DNA from: Intestinirhabdus alba
Lineage (GTDB): Bacteria > Pseudomonadota > Gammaproteobacteria > Enterobacterales > Enterobacteriaceae
Assembly: GCF_009711095.1 (NCBI RefSeq)
Contig: NZ_WMJZ01000011.1
Location: 62,001-126,000 of the forward strand
Direction: 5' to 3'
Length of the DNA stretch: 64,000 bases
Both the position numbers and the translations under genes were made by a program. This document shows positions 1 to 10,130 of the stretch, one piece after another (the stretch's first letter is position 1; each line of letters begins with the position of its first letter). The notes beneath the pieces are model-generated. The model was not told the origin of the DNA. It ran no database searches and worked only from the letters and a program-made list of their open reading frames with translations.

Positions 1-118
1 GCGCGGCGGAGGCTTCGGCAAAAGTCTCTTCTATGATCGGATACTCAGCGGCCATATCGGCCAGCATCCCGACGGCTTGCGATCCCTGGCCTGGGAACAC
101 AAATGCAAATTGCGTCAT
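1..118 (-). CDS. fabD: FabD, malonyl-CoA:ACP transacylase (N-terminal part, cut by window edge)
   Basis: FabD moves malonyl groups from CoA to acyl carrier protein, supplying the extender unit of fatty acid synthesis in the cytoplasm. Only the first 39 codons are inside the window. The N-terminus reads MTQFAFVFPGQGSQ, the diagnostic start of this family including the GQGSQ loop; the catalytic serine lies beyond the edge. It follows fabH by 15 bp on the same strand, the usual plsX-fabH-fabD order. The identity rests on this short but very characteristic stretch. Confidence 0.93.
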   Translation of the reverse strand, partial: MTQFAFVFPGQGSQAVGMLADMAAEYPIIEETFAEASAA

Positions 119-133
119 GTTTAAATCCTTATA

Positions 134-1087
134 CTAAAAACGAACCAGCGCGGAGCCCCAGGTGAATCCGCCGCCGAAGGCCTCAAGCAGCACCAGCTGG
201 CCTGCTTTAATGCGCCCGTCGCGCACGGCTTCGTCCAGCGCGCAGGGAACGGAGGCCGCAGAGGTATTGCCGTGCCGGTCCAGCGTCACAACCACGCTGT
301 CCATCGACATCCCCAGCTTTTTCGCCGTCGCGCTGATGATGCGCAGGTTGGCCTGATGCGGAACCAGCCAGTCCAGCTCAGCGCGATCGAGGTTATTCGC
401 CGCCAGCGTCTCGTCGACGATATGGGCCAGCTCCGTCACAGCGACTTTAAAGACTTCGTTGCCCGCCATCGTCAGATGGATGGGGTTTTCCGGATTCACG
501 CGATCGGCGTTAGGCAGCGTCAGGAGTTCGCCGTAGCTGCCGTCCGCGTGCAGATGGGTGGAGATAATCCCCGGCTCTTCAGAGGCACCCAGCACAACCG
601 CGCCGGCACCGTCGCCGAAGATAATGATCGTCCCGCGATCGCTCGGATCGCAGGTGCGCGCCAGCACGTCGGAGCCGATCACCAGCGCATACTTTACCGC
701 GCCGGATTTAACATACTGATCGGCCACGCTCAGCGCATAGGTAAAACCGGCGCACGCGGCGGCAACGTCAAACGCCGGGCAGCCCTTCACGCCCAGCATG
801 CTCTGGATTTCACAGGCGGCGCTTGGAAAAGCGTGCGTTGCCGAGGTGGTCGCCACGACAATCAGTCCGATCTCATTTTTATCAATGCCGGACATCTCCA
901 GCGCGCGGCTTGCCGCCGCAAAACCCATGGTCGCGACTGACTCATTGGGCGCGGCAATATGGCGTTCACGAATACCTGTGCGAGTCACAATCCACTCGTC
1001 AGAGGTCTCGACCATTTTTTCCAGATCGGCGTTAGTCCGCACCTGTTCGGGCAGATAGCTGCCGGTACCAATAATCTTCGTATACAT
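134..1087 (-). CDS. fabH: FabH, beta-ketoacyl-ACP synthase III
   Basis: FabH condenses acetyl-CoA with malonyl-ACP and so starts each fatty acid chain. The 317-residue length is that of the enterobacterial enzyme. The catalytic triad is visible: Cys112 in AAACAGF, His244 in VPHQAN and Asn274 in GNTSA. The gene lies between plsX (73 bp upstream) and fabD (15 bp downstream), all on the minus strand, so the three are probably one operon with rpmF and yceD. Nothing in it looks damaged. Confidence 0.98.
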   Translation of the reverse strand: MYTKIIGTGSYLPEQVRTNADLEKMVETSDEWIVTRTGIRERHIAAPNESVATMGFAAASRALEMSGIDKNEIGLIVVATTSATHAFPSAACEIQSMLGVKGCPAFDVAAACAGFTYALSVADQYVKSGAVKYALVIGSDVLARTCDPSDRGTIIIFGDGAGAVVLGASEEPGIISTHLHADGSYGELLTLPNADRVNPENPIHLTMAGNEVFKVAVTELAHIVDETLAANNLDRAELDWLVPHQANLRIISATAKKLGMSMDSVVVTLDRHGNTSAASVPCALDEAVRDGRIKAGQLVLLEAFGGGFTWGSALVRF

Positions 1088-1160
1088 ATACGCTCAGTCA
1101 CTTTTCGATGATGTCCCACGACCTGCAAACGCAGGTGCCGACGGGCGTTAAACGGCGCGC

Positions 1161-2240
1161 TTAGCCCTGCGGGCGCGCCTCTTCACCGCTGTCGGCATCC
1201 AGCGGTTCGAAGCCAGCCGGGTATACAGATTTCAGGCGAGCGGCAATTCGCTGAGGAACCTGTCGCTGCACCGCCTGCACCGCCTGTTCAATCGCAACGG
1301 TAAACGCCCGCTGATTCGCCGCACCGTGACTTTTTATCACCGTGCCGCGCAATCCTAACAGACAAGCGCCATTATACTGGTCGGGGTTGAGGTGCCCGAA
1401 TCGCCTGGTCAGTTTTTTTTGTAACCAACGCTTTAATAGCCGCAGCCACCAGGCGCTTTTCCCCTCTTCTCCCTGCGACTTCAGCAGCGACAGGAACAGG
1501 CGAACCACCCCTTCCATCGTCTTTAACGTCACGTTGCCGGTAAAACCGTCGCAGACCAGCACGTCCGTTTTTCCCGTCAACAGCTCATTGGCTTCGAGAT
1601 AGCCGATGTAGTTGATGGAGGGGATAGCCTTCAGCTGTTGGGAAGCGTCCCGGATGCTGTCCAGCCCCTTGGTCTCTTCTTCGCCGATGTTGAGCAGCGC
1701 CACGCGGGGGCGGATGATACCCACCACCTCCTCCGCCAGAACGGAGCCCATAATGGCGAACTGCACCAGCATCGCGCTGTCGCAGCCGACGTTAGCCCCT
1801 AAGTCGAGGACTACCGTTTTGCCCTTCAGCTGGTGCGGCAGCAGCGTCACCAGCGCGGGGCGCTCAATCCCCGCAAGGGGTTTGAGCAGTAATTTTGCCA
1901 GTCCCATCAGCGCACCGGTATTTCCGGCGCTGACGCAGGCCTGCGCTCGCCCTTCCTTTACCAGTTCCAGGGCCACACGCATGGAGCTACCGCGGCTGGC
2001 GCGGATTGCCTGCGAAGGCCGGGCATTACTGGCGATAACTGACTGCGCAGGGATAACCTGCAGACGCGAACGTTGTGCAAAGTCAGCTTTAGCAAGTAAT
2101 GGCGTGATGGTATCGGGGTCCCCGACTAAAAGAAGTGTGAGCTGTGAATTGGCATTCAGCGCCTGCAGTGCTGCAGGCACCGTCACGGAGGGGCCAAAAT
2201 CGCCCCCCATGACATCTAACGCCAGGGTTAGACGTGTCAA
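1161..2240 (-). CDS. plsX: PlsX, phosphate acyltransferase
   Basis: PlsX converts acyl-ACP to acyl-phosphate, the donor for the first acylation of glycerol-3-phosphate in phospholipid synthesis; it is a peripheral membrane enzyme. The 359-residue product starts [18 protein letters not shown], matching the family N-terminus, and it contains the [10 protein letters not shown] and DLGANV segments conserved in PlsX. The codon that gives this N-terminus is TTG at 2240; the first internal ATG would remove conserved residues, so TTG is preferred. It sits between rpmF and fabH in the usual lipid/ribosome cluster. Confidence 0.96.
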   Translation of the reverse strand: MTRLTLALDVMGGDFGPSVTVPAALQALNANSQLTLLLVGDPDTITPLLAKADFAQRSRLQVIPAQSVIASNARPSQAIRASRGSSMRVALELVKEGRAQACVSAGNTGALMGLAKLLLKPLAGIERPALVTLLPHQLKGKTVVLDLGANVGCDSAMLVQFAIMGSVLAEEVVGIIRPRVALLNIGEEETKGLDSIRDASQQLKAIPSINYIGYLEANELLTGKTDVLVCDGFTGNVTLKTMEGVVRLFLSLLKSQGEEGKSAWWLRLLKRWLQKKLTRRFGHLNPDQYNGACLLGLRGTVIKSHGAANQRAFTVAIEQAVQAVQRQVPQRIAARLKSVYPAGFEPLDADSGEEARPQG

Positions 2241-2372
2241 GGTATCGTCGCCGCCCGGTTCGGTGCTTCCCCGGTCGCCCGGGGAGTATCCTCACTAAGC
2301 TTCATCACGCAGGCCCCGCCGACCTTCACCCCGGCGGTAACCGACGGAGTGAAATTCAGTGGGTAAGCGCGA

Positions 2373-2558
<186 letters not shown>

Positions 2559-2562
2559 TTAA

Positions 2563-3096
<534 letters not shown>

Positions 3097-3282
3097 TTAA
3101 CTTCGTAACGTCAGAGAGTCAAAGAAAAAGGCAGCACGCGGTTGCCTTTTTCCAATAATTCGCCCACATTGCGGGCTGCAGCCCTGTTTTCACGCAGGAG
3201 ACGCCCCGTCGGCGAACCTGAATGACCAGGCGCTAAGTTTAAAATGCCACTCGGCAATACGCTATATCTCCGGGAGAAAAAT

Positions 3283-3867
3283 ATGCCTGGCCTCATTTTA
3301 GCTTCTACATCCCCCTGGCGGCGCGCGCTGCTCGAAAAACTGGCGATTCCCTTTGAATGCGCCGCCCCCGACGTTGATGAAACGCCGATGCCGGGTGAAT
3401 CACCCCGCCATCTGGTTACCCGGCTGGCGCAGGCGAAGGCGCAATCGCTGGCCGGGCGCTATCCGGCACACTTGATTATCGGTTCCGATCAGGTCTGCGT
3501 GCTGGACGGCATCATCACCGGCAAACCGCTGACCGAGGAGAATGCCCGCCTGCAGCTGGCCAAAGCCAGCGGCACCAGCGTGACGTTTTATACCGGACTG
3601 GCGCTTTATAACAGCGCTACCGGCCATCTTCAGACCGAATGCGAACCCTTTGACGTCCACTTCCGTCATCTCAGCGAAGCGGAAATTGCCGACTACGTGC
3701 GCAAGGAGCGCCCCCTGCACTGCGCGGGCAGCTTCAAGAGCGAAGGGCTGGGTATAGCGCTGTTCGAACGCCTGGAAGGGCGGGACCCGAATACGCTGGT
3801 CGGCCTGCCGCTAATCGCACTAAGCCAGATGCTGCGCCGGGAGGAGCGGAATCCGCTGACGGCGTAA
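3283..3867 (+). CDS. yceF: YceF, Maf-family nucleotide pyrophosphatase
   Basis: Maf-type enzymes hydrolyse modified or non-canonical nucleoside triphosphates; E. coli YceF prefers 7-methyl-GTP. The ATG at 3283 is preferred over one 39 bp upstream because it follows a GGGAGAAAA ribosome binding site and gives [20 protein letters not shown], the family start; the product is then 194 residues, the same as E. coli YceF. The SDQVC motif typical of Maf proteins is present. It converges on rluC. Confidence 0.95.
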   Translation: MPGLILASTSPWRRALLEKLAIPFECAAPDVDETPMPGESPRHLVTRLAQAKAQSLAGRYPAHLIIGSDQVCVLDGIITGKPLTEENARLQLAKASGTSVTFYTGLALYNSATGHLQTECEPFDVHFRHLSEAEIADYVRKERPLHCAGSFKSEGLGIALFERLEGRDPNTLVGLPLIALSQMLRREERNPLTA

Positions 3868-3872
3868 CGCGC

Positions 3873-3908
3873 CCGGCGGGCCTGCGGTAAAGCGCCCTGG
3901 CCCGCCGG
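3873..3908. terminator. Perfect 10-bp stem between convergent yceF and rluC
   Basis: CCGGCGGGCC at 3873-3882 pairs perfectly with GGCCCGCCGG at 3899-3908, leaving a 16-nt loop. It lies between the stop codons of two convergent genes. No strong T-run follows on either side, so it may act as an RNA 3' end barrier rather than a classic intrinsic terminator. Confidence 0.5.
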
Positions 3909-3912
3909 AAAT

Positions 3913-4872
3913 TCACCTCTTCGCGGCGTTGCGCAGCGTCTGCAGACAGCGCTTCAGCTCATCGCTCATAGGTGCCTCGATACGCAGCGTTTCCCCGCTG
4001 CCCGGATGGATAAACGTCAGCGCCGCGGCGTGCAGGAACAGCCGACCAGGCCCGATGCCCGCCAGCTGCAGGTCAAAGTCGCGGTCGCCGTAGCGGTCAT
4101 CGAACGCGATCGGATGCCCGGCATGTTGAGTATGCACGCGGATCTGATGGGTGCGTCCGGTTACCGGGCTGCAGCGCATCAGGGTGGCGAAAGCATAGCG
4201 CTCCTCCACCTTAAAGCGGGTTTCCGAGGGTTTCCCCTCCTGGCTGACCCGCACGATTCGCTCCCCGCTTTGCAGGATATTTTTCAGCAGCGGTGCCTGC
4301 ACCGACTTCAGGTGTGACGGCCACTGGCCGCGCACCAGCGCCAGATAATCTTTCTGCATCCCCTTCCCGCGCAGCTGCTCATGCAGCGAACGCAGCGCCG
4401 AGCGCTTTTTGGCGACCAGCAGCACGCCGGAGGTATCGCGATCGAGACGATGCACCAGCTCAAGGAAACGTGCCTCCGGCCGCAGCGCCCGCAGCCCTTC
4501 GATAACGCCGAAGCTCAGGCCGCTGCCGCCGTGTACGGCGGTGCCGGAAGGTTTATTCAGCACCAGAATCGCGTCATCCTCATACAGAATGACCTCCGCC
4601 AGCGCCGCCACCTTTTGTAGACGCGGGGAGAGGGCCGCCTCCTCGCGCTCTGCGACCCGAACCGGCGGGATACGCACTTCATCTCCGGCCTCAAGCTTGT
4701 ACTCCGGCTTGATGCGCTTTTTGTTCACCCGCACTTCACCTTTGCGCAAAATGCGATAAATCATACTCTTCGGCACGCCCTTTAGCTGCGCGCGCAAAAA
4801 GTTGTCGATGCGTTGCCCGGCCTCATCGGCGCTGATAGCAACAATTTTTACGGATGGCGTCTCAGTTTTCAT
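3913..4872 (-). CDS. rluC: RluC, 23S rRNA pseudouridine synthase
   Basis: RluC makes pseudouridines at positions 955, 2504 and 2580 of 23S rRNA. The 319-residue protein has an N-terminal S4-like RNA-binding domain (about residues 18-80) and a pseudouridine synthase domain with the motif HRLDRDTSG; the catalytic aspartate is residue 144. The length equals E. coli RluC. It is divergent from rne, separated by 894 bp, again as in E. coli. Confidence 0.97.
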   Translation of the reverse strand: MKTETPSVKIVAISADEAGQRIDNFLRAQLKGVPKSMIYRILRKGEVRVNKKRIKPEYKLEAGDEVRIPPVRVAEREEAALSPRLQKVAALAEVILYEDDAILVLNKPSGTAVHGGSGLSFGVIEGLRALRPEARFLELVHRLDRDTSGVLLVAKKRSALRSLHEQLRGKGMQKDYLALVRGQWPSHLKSVQAPLLKNILQSGERIVRVSQEGKPSETRFKVEERYAFATLMRCSPVTGRTHQIRVHTQHAGHPIAFDDRYGDRDFDLQLAGIGPGRLFLHAAALTFIHPGSGETLRIEAPMSDELKRCLQTLRNAAKR

Positions 4873-5398
4873 GGGGGGCGATTCTAATTAGCCATCGAAA
4901 TTAGCGCCACTCATTTTTCTATGCTTATATTTACTTCAGTCACCCGGCAAAACGCCTTCGACATGACCAGATTGTTGGTTATTAGACCAATCCCCAATCA
5001 GGAAGTGAAGAAACTGTGAGTAACCGGGTGATAAAGGGTAAAAGTCAACTTGCTATAACAAGGTTAGCAATGGAATAATGGCGCGGTTTCCGTGACAAAT
5101 CTTGTTAAAACAAGCCGTTTAACGGAATGACCCATTTTGCCAGGACGATCATCAACGCAGCAATGGCGTAAGACGTATTGATCTTTCAGGCAGTTAGCGG
5201 GCTGCGGGTTGCAGTCCTTACCGGTAAAGTGCTCTGGTATTTCACGTTGCAGGAAGACGGCAGATCTGAGGATCGTCGAATGCTTACGTCAGGTAAGCGT
5301 TCAGAATGAACTGACGAAGCCCGCGCCTCTGCAGCGTAAAAGTTGATGAGCACGATGGGATTTTCTCTGGAGAATATTACCCAGGCTTGTTCCCCTGA

Positions 5399-5592
5399 TA
5401 TACCCTAAATAATTCGAGTTGCAGGAAGGCGGCGACGCAGAGAATCCCCAGGAGCTTACTGAGTAAGTGACTGAGGAGAGCGAAGGCAAATCGGCTTAGC
5501 CGATTTGAACGCCGTTGGCGGCGGCCCTTCAGGGTGAGACCCCTGGGCCGAATAAAGCCAACGTACATGCTACTTGAAGTATGACGGGTATA
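5399..5592 (+). repeat. MITE-like palindromic element inside the rne upstream region
   Basis: The element runs from TATACCC at 5399 to GGGTATA at 5592. Its left arm (TAAATAATTCGAGTTGCAGG) and right arm (CAACTTG-type end, then AAGTATGACGGGTATA) form imperfect terminal inverted repeats, as in the other copies at 29249, 58305 and elsewhere. The interior holds a hairpin around 5488-5505 (AAATCGGCTTAGCCGATTT) and a GC-rich segment ending in GGGCCGAATAAAGCC. No open reading frame is present. It occupies part of the rluC-rne gap, next to the conserved rne leader. Confidence 0.85.
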
Positions 5593-5604
5593 ATTGCGCT
5601 GTGT

Positions 5605-5766
5605 TTCCGTATGAAATACAGGCTACCGACGCTCTGCGCCTCTTTAAGCTGGCGACAACCGTGAGGTTGACGACGCGATATAGACACGAGGCCATCGGTT
5701 CATACCCGGCAAGGCAAACCATGCCCGCAGCTTAGTCGTCAATGTAAGAATAATGAGTAAGTTACG
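5605..5766 (+). promoter_or_regulatory. rne 5' untranslated leader (RNase E autoregulatory element)
   Basis: The last ~160 nt before rne match the E. coli rne leader closely, including TTTAAGCTGGCGACAA, GTGAGGTTGACGACGCG, TAGACACGAGGCC and the tract GTCGTCAATGTAAGAATAATG just before the start. In E. coli this leader folds into hairpins that RNase E binds to cut its own mRNA, which gives feedback control. The conserved part starts just downstream of the palindromic element ending at 5592. The remaining region 4873-5398 between rluC and rne holds the divergent promoters, but I could not assign them confidently. Confidence 0.75.
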
Positions 5767-8700
5767 ATGAAAAGAATGTTAATCAACGCAACTCAGCAGG
5801 AAGAGTTGCGTGTCGCCCTTGTAGACGGGCAGCGTCTGTACGACCTGGATATCGAAAGCCCGGGGCATGAACAGAAAAAAGCGAACATCTACAAAGGCAA
5901 AATCACCCGTATTGAGCCGAGTCTGGAAGCCGCATTTGTTGATTATGGCGCTGAACGTCACGGTTTCCTCCCGTTAAAAGAGATCGCCCGCGAATATTTC
6001 CCCGCCAGCTACAGCGCCCATGGCCGCCCCAATATTAAAGATGTTCTCCGCGAAGGACAGGAAGTGATTGTTCAGATCGATAAAGAAGAGCGCGGCAATA
6101 AAGGCGCGGCGCTCACCACCTTTATTAGTCTGGCGGGAAGCTACCTGGTTCTGATGCCGAACAATCCGCGCGCGGGCGGTATTTCCCGGCGCATTGAGGG
6201 TGACGATCGCACCGAGCTGAAAGAGGCGCTGGCAAGCCTTGAGCTGCCTGACGGCATGGGCCTTATCGTGCGCACCGCGGGCGTCGGCAAATCCGCCGAA
6301 GCGCTGCAGTGGGACCTGAGCTTTCGTCTGAAGCACTGGGAAGCCATTCAGAAAGCGGCCGAAAATCGCCCTGCTCCGTTCCTGATCCATCAGGAGAGCA
6401 ACGTTATCGTCCGCGCCTTCCGCGACTATCTGCGCCAGGATATCGGCGAAATCCTGATCGATAACCCGAAGGTGCTTGAGCTGGCGCGCCAGCATATCGC
6501 CGCCCTGGGCCGCCCGGATTTCAGCAGCAAGATCAAGCTGTATACCGGTGAAATCCCGCTGTTCAGCCATTATCAGATTGAATCGCAGATCGAGTCCGCC
6601 TTCCAGCGCGAAGTGCGGCTGCCCTCCGGCGGTTCGATTGTTATCGACAGTACCGAAGCGCTGACCGCCATCGACATCAACTCCGCTCGCGCCACCCGCG
6701 GCGGCGATATCGAAGAGACCGCCTTCAACACCAACCTCGAAGCGGCGGATGAGATCGCCCGCCAGCTGCGCCTGCGCGACCTGGGCGGCCTGATCGTCAT
6801 CGATTTTATTGATATGACGCCGGTTCGTCACCAGCGCGCGGTGGAAAACCGCCTGCGCGAGGCGGTGCGTCAGGATCGTGCACGCATTCAGATCAGCCAT
6901 ATTTCCCGCTTCGGCCTGCTGGAGATGTCCCGCCAGCGCCTCAGCCCGTCGCTGGGGGAATCCAGCCATCACGTCTGCCCGCGCTGTAGCGGCACCGGCA
7001 CCGTCCGTGATAACGAGTCGCTCTCCCTGTCAATTCTGCGCCTGATCGAAGAAGAGGCGCTGAAAGAGAATACCCAGGAAGTACATGCTATCGTTCCGGT
7101 GCCTATCGCCTCCTACCTGCTGAACGAAAAACGCACGGCGGTAAACGCCATTGAGACCCGTCAGGACGGCGTGCGCTGCGTTATCGTGCCGAACGACCAG
7201 ATGGAAACACCGCACTACTCCGTGCTGCGGGTGCGTAAAGGCGAAGAGACTTCGACCCTCAGCTACATGCTGCCGAAGCTGCATGAAGAGGAGATGGCGC
7301 TGCCTTCGGAAGAGGAGCACGCCGAGCGCAAGCGTCCTGAGCAGCCTGCGCTGGCAGCTTTCGCCATGCCGGACGTGCCGCCCGCCCCCACCCCGACCGA
7401 GCCTGCCGCGAAGAGCGCCGCTCCGCAGCCTGCCGCTCCGCAGGCGGCCCCGTCGAACGGCCTGTTCGGTCGTCTCTTCGGCGCGCTGAAGTCGCTGTTT
7501 GCCGGCGGCGAAGAAGAGGTGGCCAGGCCAGAAGCGCAGCCAGCGCCGAAGGCGGCAGAGAAAACCGAGCGCCCGCAGGAGCGCCGCAGGCCCCGTCCGA
7601 ACACCCGCCGCGACCGTAACGAGCGCGGCGAGCGTAATGAACGTAGCGATCGTCGCGCCGAGCGGAGCGAAGAGAGCGAAAATCGCGAAGAAAATCGCCG
7701 TAACCGCCGCCAGACCCAGCAGCAAAACGCCGAAGCGCGCGAAAGCCGCCAGCAGGCTGCCGAGGTTGTTGAAAAAGCGAAGAGCGGCGATGAGCAGCAG
7801 ACGCCGCGTCGCGAGCGCAATCGCCGCCGCAGCGACGACAGACGTCAGAACCAGCAGGAGGTGAAGGCGCTGGCCGTTGAGGAGCAGCAGCCGGTACAGG
7901 AAGCGGAGCAGGAGGAGCGCGTTCGTCAGCCCCAGCAGCGCCGCAAGCCGCGCCAGCTGAACCAGAAGGTACGCATTACCGACGGCGTCGCTGAAGAAAG
8001 CGCCATTGAGCAGAGCGCACCGGCCTGCGACAGCACCCCGGTGAAAGCCGATCTGCCCGCCGTTGCCGAAGCGCCGCTGCCGGTCGTTGCCGAAGCCGCG
8101 CCGGAACAGGGTAATAATGACGAAGCGCGCGACGCTGCCGGTATGCCGCGCCGTTCCCGCCGTTCGCCGCGCCATCTGCGCGTCAGCGGACAGCGCCGTC
8201 GTCGCTACCGTAACGAGCGCTACCCGACCCAGTCGCCGATGCCGCTGACCGTTGCCTGCGCCTCTCCGGAGATGGCGTCCGGCAAGGTATGGATCCGCTA
8301 TCCGGTTGCCCGCCCGCAGGACGCTCAGGCTGAAGAGCAGCATGAGCAGGAGATCGCGGCGCTCCAGGAGCCGCAGACGGCCATCAATGGCGTCGCGCCT
8401 GACCAGCAACAGCCGCAGCCGATAGCGCCAGACACCCGCCATCCGCAGGTAATTGCCGCCCCGGTTGATGCCCGGCCGCAGATGATTGCTGAAGCGGACG
8501 AGCCGGTCGCCGATCGGGTTATCGCACAGGCTCAGCCCGCAGACGAAGCGGCTGACAGGCCGGTCGCCGCAAACGCTGACGAACCTGAGGTCGTCGCTGC
8601 CGAAACGGTCACCGCACCGGCAGAGGAGATGAAAACCGCCTCCGCACCGGCAGAGGAGATGAAAACCGCCTCCGCACCGGCAGAGGAGGTGAAAACCGCC

Positions 8701-9516
8701 TCCGCACCGGCAGAGGAGATGAAAACCGCCTCCGCACCGGCAGAGGAGATGAAAACCGCCTCCGCACCGGCAGAGGAGATGAAAACCGCCTCCGCACCGG
8801 CAGAGGAGATGAAAACCGCCTCCGCACCGGCAGAGGAGATGAAAACCGCCTCCGCACCGGCAGAGGAGATGAAAACCGCCTCCGCACCGGCAGAGGAGAT
8901 GAAAACCGCCTCCGCACCGGCAGAGGAGATGAAAACCGCCTCCGCACCGGCAGAGGAGATGAAAACCGCCTCCGCACCGGCAGAGGAGATGAAAACCGCC
9001 TCCGCACCGGCAGAGGAGATGAAAACCGCCTCCGCACCGGCAGAGGAGATGAAAACCGCCTCCGCACCGGCAGAGGAGATGAAAACCGCCTCCGCACCGG
9101 CAGAGGAGATGAAAACCGCCTCCGCGCCGGCAGAGGAGATGAAAACCGCCTCCGCGCCGGCAGAGGAGATGAAAACCGCCTCCGCGCCGGCAGAGGAGGT
9201 GAAAACCGCCTCCGCGCTGACAATCGCAGAAGCGCCGTCGAAGCCTGAAACCGCCGCTGCAGCAGCGCCTGCCGCGCGCCAACAGGCAGCCAGTCTGCCG
9301 TCTGCCGCCGTAGAAGCCGCACCGGCAGCGTGTGAACACAGCCACTCGGCCGCGCCGATGACCCGCGCCCCGGCACCGGAGTACGTGCCGGAAGCGCCGC
9401 GCCGCAGCGACTGGCAGCGCCCCGCCTTCGTCTTTGAAGGACGCGGAGCCGCCGGCGGACACAGCGCAACGCATCAGGCCTCTGCGGAACCTGCCCGTCC
9501 TCAGCCTGTTGAATAA
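5767..9516 (+). CDS. rne: RNase E, degradosome scaffold endoribonuclease with expanded repeat linker
   Basis: RNase E starts the decay of most mRNAs and processes tRNA and rRNA precursors, and it assembles the degradosome at the inner membrane. The catalytic half is intact: Asp303 (AIDINSAR) and Asp346 (VIDFIDM) bind Mg, and Cys404/Cys407 (CPRC) form the Zn-link. The C-terminal half keeps the membrane-binding helix near residue 565 ([16 protein letters not shown]), arginine-rich RNA-binding segments (about 595-720), the enolase-site block (about 795-850, with [15 protein letters not shown]) and the PNPase-binding tail ending ARPQPVE. At 1249 residues it is about 190 longer than E. coli RNase E; the extra length is the repeat at residues 949-1148. 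Strong leader conservation suggests autoregulation. Confidence 0.98.
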   Translation: MKRMLINATQQEELRVALVDGQRLYDLDIESPGHEQKKANIYKGKITRIEPSLEAAFVDYGAERHGFLPLKEIAREYFPASYSAHGRPNIKDVLREGQEVIVQIDKEERGNKGAALTTFISLAGSYLVLMPNNPRAGGISRRIEGDDRTELKEALASLELPDGMGLIVRTAGVGKSAEALQWDLSFRLKHWEAIQKAAENRPAPFLIHQESNVIVRAFRDYLRQDIGEILIDNPKVLELARQHIAALGRPDFSSKIKLYTGEIPLFSHYQIESQIESAFQREVRLPSGGSIVIDSTEALTAIDINSARATRGGDIEETAFNTNLEAADEIARQLRLRDLGGLIVIDFIDMTPVRHQRAVENRLREAVRQDRARIQISHISRFGLLEMSRQRLSPSLGESSHHVCPRCSGTGTVRDNESLSLSILRLIEEEALKENTQEVHAIVPVPIASYLLNEKRTAVNAIETRQDGVRCVIVPNDQMETPHYSVLRVRKGEETSTLSYMLPKLHEEEMALPSEEEHAERKRPEQPALAAFAMPDVPPAPTPTEPAAKSAAPQPAAPQAAPSNGLFGRLFGALKSLFAGGEEEVARPEAQPAPKAAEKTERPQERRRPRPNTRRDRNERGERNERSDRRAERSEESENREENRRNRRQTQQQNAEARESRQQAAEVVEKAKSGDEQQTPRRERNRRRSDDRRQNQQEVKALAVEEQQPVQEAEQEERVRQPQQRRKPRQLNQKVRITDGVAEESAIEQSAPACDSTPVKADLPAVAEAPLPVVAEAAPEQGNNDEARDAAGMPRRSRRSPRHLRVSGQRRRRYRNERYPTQSPMPLTVACASPEMASGKVWIRYPVARPQDAQAEEQHEQEIAALQEPQTAINGVAPDQQQPQPIAPDTRHPQVIAAPVDARPQMIAEADEPVADRVIAQAQPADEAADRPVAANADEPEVVAAETVTAPAEEMKTASAPAEEMKTASAPAEEVKTASAPAEEMKTASAPAEEMKTASAPAEEMKTASAPAEEMKTASAPAEEMKTASAPAEEMKTASAPAEEMKTASAPAEEMKTASAPAEEMKTASAPAEEMKTASAPAEEMKTASAPAEEMKTASAPAEEMKTASAPAEEMKTASAPAEEMKTASAPAEEMKTASAPAEEVKTASALTIAEAPSKPETAAAAAPAARQQAASLPSAAVEAAPAACEHSHSAAPMTRAPAPEYVPEAPRRSDWQRPAFVFEGRGAAGGHSATHQASAEPARPQPVE
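8611..9210 (+). repeat. 20 tandem copies of a 30-bp unit within rne
   Basis: The unit gcaccggcagaggagatgaa plus aaccgcctcc repeats without a gap 20 times, encoding the decapeptide [10 protein letters not shown] (first copy begins T). The frame is kept throughout. Copies 3 and 20 have GTG for ATG (Val for Met), and copies 18-20 have GCG for GCA; the other copies are nearly identical. This near-identity points to recent expansion by slippage or unequal exchange. It lies between the enolase- and PNPase-binding regions, in a natively disordered acidic linker. Confidence 0.98.
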
Positions 9517-9534
9517 ACTGAACCGCTGACAAAC

Positions 9535-9560
9535 AGCCGACCTTCGGGTCGGCTTTTTTA
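9535..9560 (+). terminator. Intrinsic terminator of rne
   Basis: AGCCGACC, a TTCG loop and GGTCGGCT followed by a run of six Ts, 19 bp after the rne stop codon. This is a textbook Rho-independent terminator. Confidence 0.93.
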
Positions 9561-9754
9561 TTGCTCACTGACGCCCTCTCCTGCCCGCGCGCTGGCCTCA
9601 TTTAGCGCAGGGAACTCCGCCGCAGCCGCTCCGGCCTGCGCATTCCCGCCAGCCCCGGCATTACTTCCTTCATTAATACCAGAAAGCGGCGCTCACGCCT
9701 GCCGCAGGTCAGGGCGGCGTTGCGCGCCACATAAATACTGTTTATGGACAGTGG

Positions 9755-9994
9755 CTGACGATCGGTCTTTCCGCCTCCGGCTTTGCTCCCGGCCTGCAGT
9801 CAAGCCTGCTGGCGCATCAGAGTCAGGTCTATAGCCTGGAGCCGCAGGCGAGAGGCCGACTCAACGCTCTGCTGTATACGATGGTGTTTGTCGGCATGGC
9901 GCTGGCCGGCCGGACGGGAGGGGGTGACGCTTTCCAGCGCAAGCGGAGCTATCGGCATGACGGGATAAGAGCGGCGGGCGGCGCGATGGCATAA
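9755..9994 (+). pseudogene. Relic of an MFS transporter (fragment of about 80 codons)
   Basis: In one frame the segment reads LTIGLSASGFAPGLQSSLLA and then AHQSQVYSLEPQARGRLNAL followed by LYTMVFVGMALAGR. The pattern QSQVYSLEPQARGRLN followed by a hydrophobic helix is typical of the cytoplasmic loop and adjoining helix in the C-terminal half of MFS drug/sugar transporters. There is no convincing start, the fragment is a fifth of a normal transporter, and the tail after GR is out of register. Upstream 9565-9754 shows no further clear match. It lies between rne and flgL, which are adjacent in E. coli. Confidence 0.65.
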
Positions 9995-10030
9995 AAAAAT
10001 GCCCGCTCCAGGGTATCAGTGAAGCGGGCA
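9992..10030 (-). terminator. Intrinsic terminator of the flgKL transcript
   Basis: Read on the minus strand, TGCCCGCT pairs with AGCGGGCA around a 15-nt loop and is followed by a run of seven Ts. It lies about 100 bp beyond the flgL stop codon and would end the flagellar transcript. Confidence 0.85.
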
Positions 10031-10130
10031 GACAAAACATATCTGGTTTCAGGATATGTTTAAAACAGGTACATTGGCGGCGTTATCCCGCCGCACGACA
10101 TTAAATTGTTGCCCTGCCGGGCGGCCATAC

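Noticed and set aside
8611-9210. Regular 30-bp spacing suggesting a CRISPR array
   Set aside because: There are no unique spacers; units are directly joined and encode part of RNase E in frame.
7030-9601. Long minus-strand open frames (814 and 330 codons) opposite rne
   Set aside because: They exist because the 30-bp repeat and the GC-rich rne 3' half have no stops in these frames; the translations are cysteine/glycine/phenylalanine or arginine/serine repeats with no family similarity.
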